A stretch of 64,000 nt of DNA, taken from assembly GCA_004555915.1 (NCBI GenBank), contig SFJM01000008.1:62001-126000 (forward strand). The letters are read 5' to 3'. The notes under the pieces are model-generated. The model worked only from the letters and a program-made list of their open reading frames with translations. It made no database searches and was not told the origin of the DNA. Every line of letters begins with the position of its first letter. Position 1 is the first letter of the stretch. The stretch comes from Clostridiales bacterium (GTDB taxonomy: Bacteria; Bacillota; Clostridia; Oscillospirales; Butyricicoccaceae). Both the position numbers and the translations under genes were made by a program. Positions 25,065 through 33,906 of this stretch are shown piece after piece.

Positions 25065-26524
25065 ATGTCAATGATACAGATGGAACATCTTACCTTCTCC
25101 TATCCGGGAAGCTTTGATACCATTTTTGAGGATGTCAGCATACAGCTTGACACCGACTGGAAGCTTGGATTTATCGGCAGGAATGGCAGGGGAAAAACCA
25201 CCCTGTTCCAGCTCCTGCTGGGACGGTACGAATACAGCGGAACCATCACCAGCTCGGTACAGTTTGATTGTTTTCCCTATCCGGTCACCGCGCCGGAGCG
25301 CCTGACGGAGGAAATTCTGCAGGAAATCTGCCCGGCTGCGGAGCAGTGGGAGCTGATGCGGGAGCTGTCTGATCTGGAGGTAGAGCTGGAGGTACTCTGG
25401 CGGCCTTTTTCTGTCCTTTCCAACGGGGAACAGACCAAGGTACTGCTGGCGGCATTGTTTTTGAATGAGGGGCATTTCCTTTTGATTGACGAGCCCACGA
25501 ACCATCTGGATGTCCGGGCAAGGGCGCTGGTATCCGCTTACCTGAAACGAAAAAAGGGATTTATTCTGATATCCCATGACCGGCATGTGCTGGATGGCTG
25601 TGTGGATCACATTCTGTCACTGAACCGGGCAAATATTGAGGTACAGAGCGGGAATTTCTCCTCCTGGATGGAGAATTTTGAACGGCAGCAGAGCTTTGAG
25701 CTGGCGCAGAATGAACGGCTGAAAAAGGATATCGGCCGTTTGCAGCAGGCGGCAAAACGCTCCGCGGTATGGTCCGACCGGGTGGAGGCAGCCAAGGTGG
25801 GAGCGGCAGACAAAGGCTATGTGGGGCATAAGGCAGCCAAAATGATGAAACGCTCCAAGGCAATGGAAGCGCGGCAGCAGAAGGCCATCCGGCAAAAATC
25901 CATGCTGCTGAAGAATACCGAAACAGCGGAGCTATTAAAGCTGTCACCGCTGGCATACCATGGGGATTTGCTGGCATCGGTTTCCGGGGTTTCGATAGAG
26001 TATGACGGAAAGGCCGTCTGTGAGCCGGTTTCGTTTACCGTCCGGCGGGGGGAACGGATTGTGCTGGACGGAAAAAATGGCAGCGGAAAAAGCAGCCTGT
26101 TAAAGCTGCTTTTGGGTGAACCGATTGCACATACCGGTACGGTGACCATCAGCTCCGGACTGGTGATTTCCTATGTGCCGCAGGATACGTCACACCTGCA
26201 TGGCAACCTGTCCGACTTTGCACGGGAAAACCGGATTGAGGAAAGCCTGTTCAAAGCGATTTTACGGAAAATGGATTTTGAACGAAGCCAGTTTGACAAG
26301 GATATCCGGGAATTTTCGGGCGGACAGAAGAAGAAGTCTTGATTGCCAGAAGCCTGTGTGAACAGGCACATCTGTATGTGTGGGATGAACCGCTGAATTT
26401 TATTGACGTGTATTCCCGCATGCAGCTGGAGCAGCTGCTGGAGGAATATGCTCCCACCATGGTCCTGGTGGAGCACGATCAGGCATTCCGTGATGCGGTT
26501 GCAACCCAAATCGTTTCGCTTTGA
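25065..26524 (+). pseudogene. Lsa-like ABC-F ribosome protection protein, disrupted by a one-base frameshift
   Basis: The gene would encode about 486 residues with two ABC domains, like the Lsa branch of ABC-F proteins that displace lincosamides, streptogramin A and pleuromutilins from the ribosome. Walker A GRNGRGKTT lies near residue 38, a DEPTNHLD Walker B near 145, and the second Walker A is GKNGSGKSS near 333. After the second signature, FSGGQKKK, the frame reads Ser-stop at 26342. Continuing in the -1 frame restores VLIARSLCEQ and the second Walker B, VWDEPLNFID, to 26524. As written, the product lacks half of the second ATP site. This may be a real inactivating deletion, a sequencing error, or frameshifting; no classic slippery heptamer is seen. 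Confidence 0.85.
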
Positions 26525-26528
26525 CCGC

Positions 26529-27872
26529 TCAGCGGGATGCAAACGGGGAAGGTTCCCCCACAAAGCCGGTTTCAAATTTCTTTGCATAATCCCGATAGTC
26601 TGCCGCGGACATGGACGGCTGGTAATCGGCGACCAGCTGCCGCGCCTGTGCGGCATTGTCCCGAAGCAGCCGGTACATGGTCAGTGCGGCCAGCCTGGCA
26701 GGGAGCAGATAGGCTTTTTCCTCGTCTGTGATGCGGAAATCCGCCCCATGCAGCGTGCCGGAGAAGCCGGAAAAGGTGAAGTTTACCACGGGCATGCGAT
26801 GGGAAAGATCTCCCACATCGGTGGAAGCCGCATTATGGACAGAAAAGTTCACCGGTTCACTGGTTGCCCGGTCAGATAATAATTCTGCGGCTTCACACAA
26901 TGCCTGACAAGGGTGGGCCGGAATTGTAGGCAGATATCCCATGTCATCGGTGATGGTAATTTCTGCGCCAAAGGCATATGCCGCGGCACGATAGGCACGG
27001 TCAATCTTTTTGTCTGCATCCAGCAGGGCTTCCCAGGTTTTGGCACGTACCTGCAGGTCCACCGTGACTTCATGGGGGACCACGTTGATGGCAGAATTGC
27101 CCATACGGACCACCTCTCCGATACGGACACAGTCCGCATCCCGCAGCGTACTGCGCAGCATGCCGATGGCACTGCGGGCCAGCGTGACTACATCCAGTGC
27201 ATTGACACCCTTTTCCGGGGCAATGGCAGTGTGGGAAGCACGGCCTTTGATATGGATGAGCTTGGATAAAAAGCCGCTGGTGGAATTGCTGCCCAGCAGG
27301 AAATCCCTGTCGCAGGGCACCATATGGGCATGGGTTGTAACGGCGGCATCAATGCCGTCAAACGCGCCGCGCAGAAGCAGCTCCGGTTTACCGCCGCAGC
27401 AGGTGGCAATGCCATCCCTGCGCAGCTGGTTCAGCCGGTTCATGGGGACATGCTCCTCACAGGGAACGGCAAAAAATACTGCGCTGCCATCCAGCTGCTC
27501 CGCAACCATGGGATCAGACAGCGCCAATGCGGCACCCGCTAAGGCAGCCAGCTGCATATGATGTCCGCAGGCATGGGACATGCCGGTTTCCGGTACGGCA
27601 AAGGGATGCTCCGGGCAGCGGATGCCATCCAGTTCACCGATCAGGCAGACAGCCGGGCGGGAGGTGCCAAGTGTTGCTTTTACACCGGTTACCGCAAGTC
27701 CGGTCTCGGGAGACAGGCCGCAGCGGTTTGTCAGCCAGTCGGCAACCTTCTGTGCGGTACGGTGCTCTGCATAACCTGTTTCCGCATGGGTATAAATATC
27801 ATGGGCAAATGCAGTCAGCTCAGAGGCGTGGGCATCAATGTAGCTGCAGATGCGCTGTTCAATGGAATTCAT
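26529..27872 (-). CDS. M20 family metal-dependent amidohydrolase
   Basis: A 447-residue cytosolic hydrolase of the M20 peptidase/aminoacylase group (AbgA/AbgB-like), which cleaves amide bonds of N-acyl amino acids or related compounds. Visible are HAETGYAEHRTA near residue 30, the metal-binding SHACGHHMQ motif near 104, and a CEEHVP segment near 137 with a likely metal-binding Glu. The dimerisation domain is around residues 210-330. AGAAGG precedes the ATG. It converges on the broken ABC-F gene, 4 bases away, with no terminator seen between them. The natural substrate is unknown. Confidence 0.85.
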   Translation of the reverse strand: MNSIEQRICSYIDAHASELTAFAHDIYTHAETGYAEHRTAQKVADWLTNRCGLSPETGLAVTGVKATLGTSRPAVCLIGELDGIRCPEHPFAVPETGMSHACGHHMQLAALAGAALALSDPMVAEQLDGSAVFFAVPCEEHVPMNRLNQLRRDGIATCCGGKPELLLRGAFDGIDAAVTTHAHMVPCDRDFLLGSNSTSGFLSKLIHIKGRASHTAIAPEKGVNALDVVTLARSAIGMLRSTLRDADCVRIGEVVRMGNSAINVVPHEVTVDLQVRAKTWEALLDADKKIDRAYRAAAYAFGAEITITDDMGYLPTIPAHPCQALCEAAELLSDRATSEPVNFSVHNAASTDVGDLSHRMPVVNFTFSGFSGTLHGADFRITDEEKAYLLPARLAALTMYRLLRDNAAQARQLVADYQPSMSAADYRDYAKKFETGFVGEPSPFASR

Positions 27873-28031
27873 AGAATAACCTTCTTTTTATCCGGTACGC
27901 CGGAGCGATACCTGTTTTTCAAACCACAGCTTTAGTATACCCTGCATCAAAAGAGGTTGCAAGACGGGAAGAGAAGGGTATAATAAGGAGTGTCTGAAAA
28001 AAGAATGTCTGACAAACAAGGAGGACAAAGT

Positions 28032-28520
28032 ATGAAGTGTTGTTATGAATGCGGCACACCGCTGGTGGAAAAATATCTGGAGAAAGAAGGCATGGTGCCG
28101 TATTGCCCGAAGTGCGGACAGTTCCGTTTCCCGATTTTCAATACAGCTGTCAGCATGGAGGTTCTCAGCCCGGATCAGACCCGTATTCTGCTGATTCAGC
28201 AGTATGGGAAAAAGCGAAATATTCTGGTTGCCGGTTATGTCAACCGGGGCGAATCGGCAGAGCAGGCTGTGGCACGTGAGGTAAAGGAAGAAATCGGCCT
28301 GACCGTGCATGATATTACCTTCAACAAAAGCCAGTTTTTTGAACCGAGCAATACACTGATGTTAAATTTTTCCTGCGTGGCAGACAGTGAGGATTTGAGC
28401 GGTGTAACCGACGAGGTAGACCATGCCGAGTGGTATGAACGATCAGAAACGCCGGAGGCTATCGCACAAAACAGCCTTGCGCAGCAGTTTCTGCTGGCAT
28501 TTCTGGAAACAAAAGCCTGA
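28032..28520 (+). CDS. Nudix hydrolase with N-terminal zinc ribbon (NudC-like)
   Basis: A 162-residue protein starting with a Cys4 zinc ribbon (CYECG...CPKCG, residues 4-32) and followed by a Nudix domain. The Nudix box is complete, GYVNRGES...AREVKEEIGL near residues 78-100, so the pyrophosphatase should be active. The ribbon-plus-Nudix layout recalls NADH pyrophosphatase NudC but is shorter. The substrate may be NADH or a damaged nucleotide; the call is by family. AAGGAGG lies 7 bases before the ATG at 28032, which decides against the longer in-frame start at 27990. Confidence 0.85.
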   Translation: MKCCYECGTPLVEKYLEKEGMVPYCPKCGQFRFPIFNTAVSMEVLSPDQTRILLIQQYGKKRNILVAGYVNRGESAEQAVAREVKEEIGLTVHDITFNKSQFFEPSNTLMLNFSCVADSEDLSGVTDEVDHAEWYERSETPEAIAQNSLAQQFLLAFLETKA

Positions 28521-28616
28521 CTGCGGTGACCTGCACAGGTGCCGTTCCTGCTGCACTGGCATGGCTGGCCGTAAAAAAATAATATCCATATTTTGGAATT
28601 TATTGTCGCGAAAGGG

Positions 28617-28645
28617 TTTACAGAAATGCTGTCCCATGGTATGAT
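28617..28645 (+). promoter_or_regulatory. Promoter abutting the AraC-type gene
   Basis: TTTACA (28617-28622) and TATGAT (28640-28645) have a 17-base spacer. The expected start of transcription is at or within a few bases of the gene's ATG at 28652. Confidence 0.65.
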
Positions 28646-28651
28646 ATTTTC

Positions 28652-29563
28652 ATGAGAAATTATGAGGGAATGGCATTTTCAGCCGAATTAGATAACAAAA
28701 ACGGAGGACTGGAAAACGGCGGAATTTTACCGTCATCCAGGACATTTCTGCATCTTCCGTCAGAATTTGCACGCTCTGCCCTGATTTACGCATCCTATGT
28801 GGGCCATTATTTTTGCGACCATACCTATATGGTGCACCGGAACCGGTTTGATTATTTTATGCTTGCAGTTGTGGACAGTGGCGGAATGTTTTTTGAATAT
28901 CATCACAAACGCTTTGAGGTTCATGCAGGCGATGTCATCCTGCTGGACTGCCGCCAGCCGCATACCTATGGCGCAATTGGAAGCGTTGTGTTCCGGTATA
29001 TCTATTTCTGGGGTGGAAGCAGTGAGGAATATTATAAACTGCTGGCGGGAAATCAGGGGTATTTCCTGCAGCCTGCACGTTCCATTGAAGTGCAGAGTGC
29101 AATCCAGAGTATTTTTGCACTGGTAACCGACAAAACCTATAATGAGCATCGGATTTCCGCCCAGCTGTACCGGATACTCGGTGAACTGGCTGCGGAGGAA
29201 AAGCAGGGTTCCATTCAGAATGCCGCCGTGCTGCGTGCCATTGCCTATATGGAGCAGCATTTTTCCGAACGGCTTTCCATTGAGAAGATTGCCGACCAGG
29301 TCAATCTGAGTGAATATTATTTCAGCCGGCTGTTCCGCAAATGTACGTCGGTATCCCCCCATGCCTATCTGGTTAACCTTCGCATTACCATGGCACGCCA
29401 GCTGCTGACGGTTTCACAGAAATCGGTGGAACAGATTGCAGAGGAATGCGGCTTCCACAGTACCACCAACTTTATCCGCTCCTTCCGGGAGCATGTGGGC
29501 TGTACGCCCAAGCAGTTCCGCAGAACGGTTACCATTGAGGCAAATGGCCGAAAAAAGAAATGA
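28652..29563 (+). CDS. AraC family transcriptional regulator
   Basis: A 303-residue regulator with an N-terminal cupin-like sensing domain (about residues 45-150, with HAGDVILLDCRQPH) and a C-terminal AraC double helix-turn-helix (about 200-298). The second-helix signature IAEECGFHSTTNFIRSFREHVGCTPKQFR is intact. The ATG at 28652 has no ribosome site, and a promoter ends only 6 bases upstream, so the mRNA may be leaderless. Such regulators usually bind sugars or similar effectors; the target is unknown. It precedes bioY but is separated from it by a terminator and a BirA-type promoter. Confidence 0.85.
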   Translation: MRNYEGMAFSAELDNKNGGLENGGILPSSRTFLHLPSEFARSALIYASYVGHYFCDHTYMVHRNRFDYFMLAVVDSGGMFFEYHHKRFEVHAGDVILLDCRQPHTYGAIGSVVFRYIYFWGGSSEEYYKLLAGNQGYFLQPARSIEVQSAIQSIFALVTDKTYNEHRISAQLYRILGELAAEEKQGSIQNAAVLRAIAYMEQHFSERLSIEKIADQVNLSEYYFSRLFRKCTSVSPHAYLVNLRITMARQLLTVSQKSVEQIAEECGFHSTTNFIRSFREHVGCTPKQFRRTVTIEANGRKKK

Positions 29564-29570
29564 GTGAACC

Positions 29571-29600
29571 GTTAACCTTTGGTGGTTTACGGGTTGACAA
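29571..29600. promoter_or_regulatory. Candidate BirA operator
   Basis: GTTAACC (29571-29577), a 14-base spacer, and GGTTGACAA (29592-29600) closely match the BirA half-sites and spacing. The right half overlaps the -35 box of the bioY promoter, so biotinylated BirA could block it. Confidence 0.75.
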
Positions 29601-29622
29601 TGGTGCGGATTACGCGTATACT
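29594..29622 (+). promoter_or_regulatory. Promoter of bioY
   Basis: TTGACA (29594-29599), a 17-base spacer and TATACT (29617-29622). Confidence 0.8.
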
Positions 29623-29655
29623 ATCCTTGTCCGGTAAAACGGGCAAGGATTTTTT
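29623..29655 (+). terminator. Terminator of the AraC-type gene, overlapping the bioY start region
   Basis: A 7-bp outer stem ATCCTTG/CAAGGAT (29623-29629 with 29644-29650), extended inwards by CCG/CGG and followed by a T-run. Its first arm is at the expected bioY transcription start, so it should act only on transcripts that come from upstream. Confidence 0.65.
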
Positions 29656-29674
29656 ATATATACAGGAGATTCAA

Positions 29675-30232
29675 ATGAAACAGAACAAAATAACCGTATC
29701 GGAAATGGCACTGATTGCACTGATGGCTGCGGTCACCTGTATCATGGGACCGCTTTCCGTTCCCATTGGCCTTGTGCCGATTTCCCTGACCAACCTGGCG
29801 GTATATCTGGCAATCTATGTACTGGGCTGCCGCCGCGGAACATTGAGCTATCTGGTTTACCTGCTGCTTGGCCTGGTAGGCGTGCCGGTATTTTCCGGCT
29901 TTACCGGCGGCGTGAGCAAGCTGTTCGGCCCCACAGGCGGATATCTGCTTGGCTTTATCTTTATGGCACTGATTTGCGGCTGGGCGATTGACAGGTTTTC
30001 CTGCAAGCTGCTTCCGAGCTTTATCGGCATGCTGCTGGGTACCGTGGTGTGCTATGCCTTTGGTACGGCATGGCTGGCATATCAGGCCGACCTGTCGTTT
30101 GCAGCAGCACTGGCAGCCGGTGTCTTGCCGTTTATTCCGGGAGATCTGGCAAAGATGGTCATCGCTGCTGTTGTTGGCCCGCAGATTCGCCGCCGACTGG
30201 CGCAGGCACAGCTGCTTCGAAATGGACAGTAA
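29675..30232 (+). CDS. bioY: Biotin transporter BioY
   Basis: A 185-residue integral membrane protein, the substrate-binding S component of biotin ECF importers. It has about six hydrophobic segments and the BioY motifs LGLVGVPVFSGFTGG near residue 66 and PTGGYLLGF near 88. I chose the ATG at 29675, with CAGGAGA upstream, over a longer frame beginning at 29579. A BirA-type operator overlaps its promoter, so uptake should be switched off when biotin is plentiful. The energising EcfAAT module must be supplied from elsewhere. A shared terminator follows its stop. Confidence 0.93.
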   Translation: MKQNKITVSEMALIALMAAVTCIMGPLSVPIGLVPISLTNLAVYLAIYVLGCRRGTLSYLVYLLLGLVGVPVFSGFTGGVSKLFGPTGGYLLGFIFMALICGWAIDRFSCKLLPSFIGMLLGTVVCYAFGTAWLAYQADLSFAAALAAGVLPFIPGDLAKMVIAAVVGPQIRRRLAQAQLLRNGQ

Positions 30233-30264
30233 CAAATAATTGCTTGAAATGAGAGCATAAAAAA

Positions 30265-30291
30265 GCCGCATGCGTGCTGCATGCGGCTTTT
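30265..30291. terminator. Bidirectional terminator between bioY and prfC
   Basis: A perfect GCCGCATGC/GCATGCGGC stem (30265-30273 with 30279-30287) is flanked by A and T runs on both sides. Confidence 0.88.
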
Positions 30292-30295
30292 GCCA

Positions 30296-31894
30296 TTAAT
30301 CCTCTGCGCGGCCGAATTCCGCCAGCTGCAGGTTTTCATTTTTATCCAGTGCCCAGTTGAGGTTCCACATGCTGGTAAACAGCAGCAGATACCGTCCACG
30401 GTAATCCTGTACAATCTTGCTGTCTGAGGTGATTTTCAGCTCGTCCGGCTGAATATCCTCATTTTCAATCCAGCGCAGGTACTGGTACGGCAAGCTTTCC
30501 ATGACGATGTCCACGCGGTACTCGTTCTTCAGGCGGTATTCCAGTACATCCAGCTGCAGGGTGCCGACAACGCCGACAATGACCTCTTCCATGCCGGAAT
30601 ATGGCTCCTGGAAAATCTGGATGGCACCTTCCTGCGCGATCTGTTCCATGCCCTTGATGAACTGCTTGCGCTTCATGGTATCCTTCTGGCGGATGCGGCA
30701 GAATACTTCCGGCGCGAATGTCGGAATACCGGAATATTTGCAGTCAAAGCCCGGTGTACATACGGTATCACCAATGGAGAAAATGCCCGGGTCAAATACA
30801 CCGATGATGTCACCGGCATAGGCTTCATCAATAATCGCGCGATCCTGTGCCATGATCTGCTGGGGCTGTGCCAGCTGCATTTTCTTACCGGCCTGTACAT
30901 GGTACACATCCATGCCCTTTTCAAACTTGCCGGAGCAGATGCGCATGAAGGCAATGCGGTCACGATGGGCCTTGTTCATGTTTGCCTGAATCTTAAAGAC
31001 AAAGGCAGAAAAATGCTCGTCAAACGGGTCAATGACTTCGCCGCGGGAGGTACGCGCCGTGGGCGGCGGTGTCATCTCCAAGAAGTACTGCAGGAACGGC
31101 TCGACACCGAAGTTGGTCAGCGCAGAACCGAAGAATACCGGGGAGAGAGTACCTGCCTGCACACGCTCCAGGTCAAAATCCTCGCCGGCGCCGCTGAGCA
31201 GCTCAATGTCATCCTGCAGGGTATCCCACAGGCGGGCGCCAACCATCGGCTCCAGTGCCGGGTCATCGGTAGCATAAATGGTGGCCTTGGCTTCCTTGGT
31301 ACCGGCAACCGAAGCGGCTTCAAATGCCATGACATGGTTTTTCTGGCGGTCATAGACGCCCTTGAATTCCTTGCCGCAGCCGATGGGCCAGTTTACCGCA
31401 TAGGTATCAATCCCCAGCTCCTTTTCCAGCTCGTCCAGCAGGTCATACGGGTCGCGGGATTCCAGGTCCATCTTGTTGATAAAGGTAAAAATCGGGATGC
31501 CGCGCATGGAGCAGACCTTGAACAGCTTACGGGTCTGCGCCTCCACACCCTTGGAAGCATCAATGACCATGATAGCGGAATCCGCAGCCATCAGGGTACG
31601 GTAGGTATCTTCAGAAAAGTCCTGATGTCCCGGGGTATCCAGAATATTGATGCAGTGTCCGTCATATTCAAACTGCAGGACGGAAGAGGTAACGGAAATA
31701 CCACGCTGCTTTTCAATTTCCATCCAGTCGGAAACGGCATGGCGTGTATTTTTTTTGCCCTTGACGGTGCCGGCCAGCTGGATGGCTCCGCCGTAGAGCA
31801 GGAATTTTTCGGTAATCGTCGTTTTACCTGCGTCCGGATGCGAAATAATCGCAAATGTGCGGCGCTTTGTGATTTCTGATTTTAAATCTGGCAA
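30296..31894 (-). CDS. prfC: Peptide chain release factor 3
   Basis: A 532-residue translational GTPase that recycles release factors 1 and 2 from the ribosome. The G domain shows SHPDAGKTT near residue 18, the switch II DTPGHQDF near 85 and INKMD near 139; the remaining domains give the normal RF3 length. The start is a TTG at 31894, with GGAGG 9 bases upstream; no ATG is available. A leader of about 265 bases with two terminator-like hairpins precedes it, so expression may be controlled by attenuation. It ends at the terminator shared with bioY. Confidence 0.94.
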   Translation of the reverse strand: MPDLKSEITKRRTFAIISHPDAGKTTITEKFLLYGGAIQLAGTVKGKKNTRHAVSDWMEIEKQRGISVTSSVLQFEYDGHCINILDTPGHQDFSEDTYRTLMAADSAIMVIDASKGVEAQTRKLFKVCSMRGIPIFTFINKMDLESRDPYDLLDELEKELGIDTYAVNWPIGCGKEFKGVYDRQKNHVMAFEAASVAGTKEAKATIYATDDPALEPMVGARLWDTLQDDIELLSGAGEDFDLERVQAGTLSPVFFGSALTNFGVEPFLQYFLEMTPPPTARTSRGEVIDPFDEHFSAFVFKIQANMNKAHRDRIAFMRICSGKFEKGMDVYHVQAGKKMQLAQPQQIMAQDRAIIDEAYAGDIIGVFDPGIFSIGDTVCTPGFDCKYSGIPTFAPEVFCRIRQKDTMKRKQFIKGMEQIAQEGAIQIFQEPYSGMEEVIVGVVGTLQLDVLEYRLKNEYRVDIVMESLPYQYLRWIENEDIQPDELKITSDSKIVQDYRGRYLLLFTSMWNLNWALDKNENLQLAEFGRAED

Positions 31895-32161
31895 AAGAAA
31901 AGACCTCCGATCAGCATTTGTTGCGTAAAAAAGCGCCGGCAGAGCGATACAGGCGCATATATATACATGTTACCATAAACTGTGACAGAAAACAATTCCT
32001 GATTTTCAGAAAAAGGATAGAAAAACGGCGCGTCGATGGTAGGAAATTCGACGCGCCATACAGTAAAGAGAGAGATATATGAAAGCACAGAATGGGAAAA
32101 CTGTGCGGTGGCAGGCTATAAAAACCTTTGTTCTCAGGTGTTTTTCCGTTCTCCTGAGTAC
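31895..32161 (-). promoter_or_regulatory. Long 5' leader of prfC with two intrinsic-terminator-like hairpins
   Basis: A minus-strand promoter, TTGTTT (32196-32191) and TATACT (32173-32168) with a 17-base spacer, starts a leader near 32161. It holds a CTCAGG/CCTGAG hairpin, a GCACAG/CTGTGC hairpin, a perfect 10-bp stem (32057-32048 with 32036-32027) followed by GTTTTTCT, and a GCGCC/GGCGC stem (31956-31952 with 31937-31933) followed by six U residues, just before the ribosome site. No known riboswitch class was recognised. Confidence 0.6.
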
Positions 32162-32305
32162 AGTTATAGTATACGCAGAAGTGAGAAGGAAAACAATGGA
32201 CAGGATTCATAAAATGTGAAAATTATAAAGGTTTTCCTGTGTCAGTTTGAACAACTGTCTCTGTATGACGGACAATTGGGGGATTTTGTGAAAAACAGGC
32301 GGACA

Positions 32306-32334
32306 TTGTGTTTTAAAACCAGCTGTGGTAAGAT
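32306..32334 (+). promoter_or_regulatory. Promoter of the ArsC-like gene
   Basis: TTGTGT (32306-32311) and TAAGAT (32329-32334), 17 bases apart, divergent from the prfC promoter. Confidence 0.55.
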
Positions 32335-32363
32335 AAGAAAAATGAGATAAACAGGAGAACCAT

Positions 32364-32702
32364 ATGAACATTCAGATTTTTGGCAAAAGTAAATGCTTTG
32401 ATACAAAGAAGGCGGAGCGCTATTTTAAGGAGCGTCGGGTGAAATACCAGTCGGTTGACCTGCTGCGCTATGGCATGAGCAAGGGGGAATTTACCTCGGT
32501 ATGCCGTGCGGTAGGACTGGAGGCCATGATTGACCCCAAGGCCAAAGACCCGGATGCTGCCATGCTGCCCTATCTGGCATCGGATGAGGCAAAGATGGAA
32601 AAGCTGATGGAAAATCCCAAGCTGCTGAAAACACCAATTGTCCGCAATGGCAAGCAGGCGACGGTGGGCTACTGCCCGGATGTGTGGAAGACATGGGAAT
32701 GA
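32364..32702 (+). CDS. ArsC/Spx family protein
   Basis: A 112-residue thioredoxin-fold protein of the ArsC/Spx/YffB family. It carries a single Cys11 in the position of the arsenate reductase nucleophile (KSKCFDTKKAERYF), not the CXXC of Spx, and the PIVRNGK segment near residue 91 with the conserved cis-Pro region. It might be a glutaredoxin-dependent reductase or a redox regulator; there are no arsenic genes nearby. CAGGAG precedes the ATG. Its stop overlaps the start of the FkbM-type gene (ATGA), so they form an operon. Confidence 0.8.
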   Translation: MNIQIFGKSKCFDTKKAERYFKERRVKYQSVDLLRYGMSKGEFTSVCRAVGLEAMIDPKAKDPDAAMLPYLASDEAKMEKLMENPKLLKTPIVRNGKQATVGYCPDVWKTWE

Positions 32703-33805
32703 ACCGGCTGCCGCATTTTGTGACGGAGACGGAATCCGTCTGGGATCAATTAAAGAAGGAAACCCGGCCGATTGCCCTGTACGGCATGGGTGACGGCGCG
32801 GAAAAGATTCTGCGTGTGTGTGAACAGCGGGATATACCGGTTGCGGGCATTTTTGCATCGGATGAATTTGTCCGGGGCCACAGCTTTGCCGGTTACCAGG
32901 TGCGGAAACGCTCGGAGCTGGAACAGGAGCTGGGGGATTTTGTGGCAGTGATTGCCTTTGCCTCCAGCCGGCCGGAGGTGCTGGCGCTGTTTGACCACCT
33001 CGACCGCACCCATACCACCTATGCGCCGGATGTACCGGTGGCGGGCGGTGAACTGTTTGACCTGGATTTTGTCCAGACTCACTGTGAGGAGCTGGAGCAG
33101 ACCTATGGGCTGCTGGCGGATGACCGGTCACGGGAGGTTTTCGCGGCAACGGTAAATTTCAAGCTCAGCGGGAAGCTGCACTGGCTGCGGGACTATACCG
33201 ACAGCCGGGAGACTGCCTTTGCCCGCTATTTAAAACCACAGGAAAACGAACATTTTGTCGATCTGGGTGCTTATAACGGAGATACCATCCGAGAGCTGCT
33301 GACGTATACCAAAGGAAAATATGCGTCGATTACCGCACTGGAACCGGACAAAAAGACCTTCAAAAAGCTGAAAAAGTATGTGGAACAGGCGGAGCTTGAC
33401 CGCATCCAGCTGGTCAACGCCGGTGCATGGAATCAGCCGGGAGAAATGCTGTTTGCCGGGAAGGCGGGACGCAATTCCGTCCTGACTCCGGTGATGAACG
33501 AGGTATCCCACGACAAGCGCACGGTGACCATACCGGTGGAATCGGTGGATCATGTGCTGGACGGCAGGCCCTGCACGCTGCTCAAGCTGGATGTGGAGGG
33601 AGCAGAACGTATGGCGCTGGAGGGTGCGCGCCATACCATCCAGACCTGTCGGCCCCGTATTTCGCTGTCTGCCTATCACCGCAGTGAGGACCTGTATGAG
33701 CTGCCCCTGCTGCTGCATGAGATGTGCCCGGATGTCAGGCTCGGCATGCTGCACCATCCCTACGTCCCGGCATGGGAGACAAATTTCTATGTAACTTTTG
33801 GTTAA
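32699..33805 (+). CDS. FkbM family methyltransferase
   Basis: A 368-residue protein. The N-terminal 150 residues contain a Rossmann-like IALYGMGDGAEKIL motif, perhaps a nucleotide-sugar or cofactor-binding module. The C-terminal half (about residues 165-365) is an FkbM-type S-adenosylmethionine-dependent methyltransferase, with FVDLGAYNGDTI near 183, a LEPDK acidic loop and LLKLDVEGAER. Related proteins methylate sugars or small molecules. The ATG at 32699 overlaps the upstream stop and has GGAAG 8 bases ahead. Its substrate is unknown. Confidence 0.83.
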   Translation: MNRLPHFVTETESVWDQLKKETRPIALYGMGDGAEKILRVCEQRDIPVAGIFASDEFVRGHSFAGYQVRKRSELEQELGDFVAVIAFASSRPEVLALFDHLDRTHTTYAPDVPVAGGELFDLDFVQTHCEELEQTYGLLADDRSREVFAATVNFKLSGKLHWLRDYTDSRETAFARYLKPQENEHFVDLGAYNGDTIRELLTYTKGKYASITALEPDKKTFKKLKKYVEQAELDRIQLVNAGAWNQPGEMLFAGKAGRNSVLTPVMNEVSHDKRTVTIPVESVDHVLDGRPCTLLKLDVEGAERMALEGARHTIQTCRPRISLSAYHRSEDLYELPLLLHEMCPDVRLGMLHHPYVPAWETNFYVTFG

Positions 33806-33906
33806 GGTCTGGAAATATTCTGTCATTTGCGGTATACTATTCCTATAGCATGTCCGTATGGACAGGGATATACTACTTTGTGTTACTACGTGAGGAGAGG
33901 ATTCCA

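Noticed and set aside
26320..26345. Programmed -1 frameshift in the ABC-F gene
   Set aside because: There is no X-XXY-YYZ slippery heptamer and no obvious stimulatory stem, so a mutation or sequencing error is more likely.
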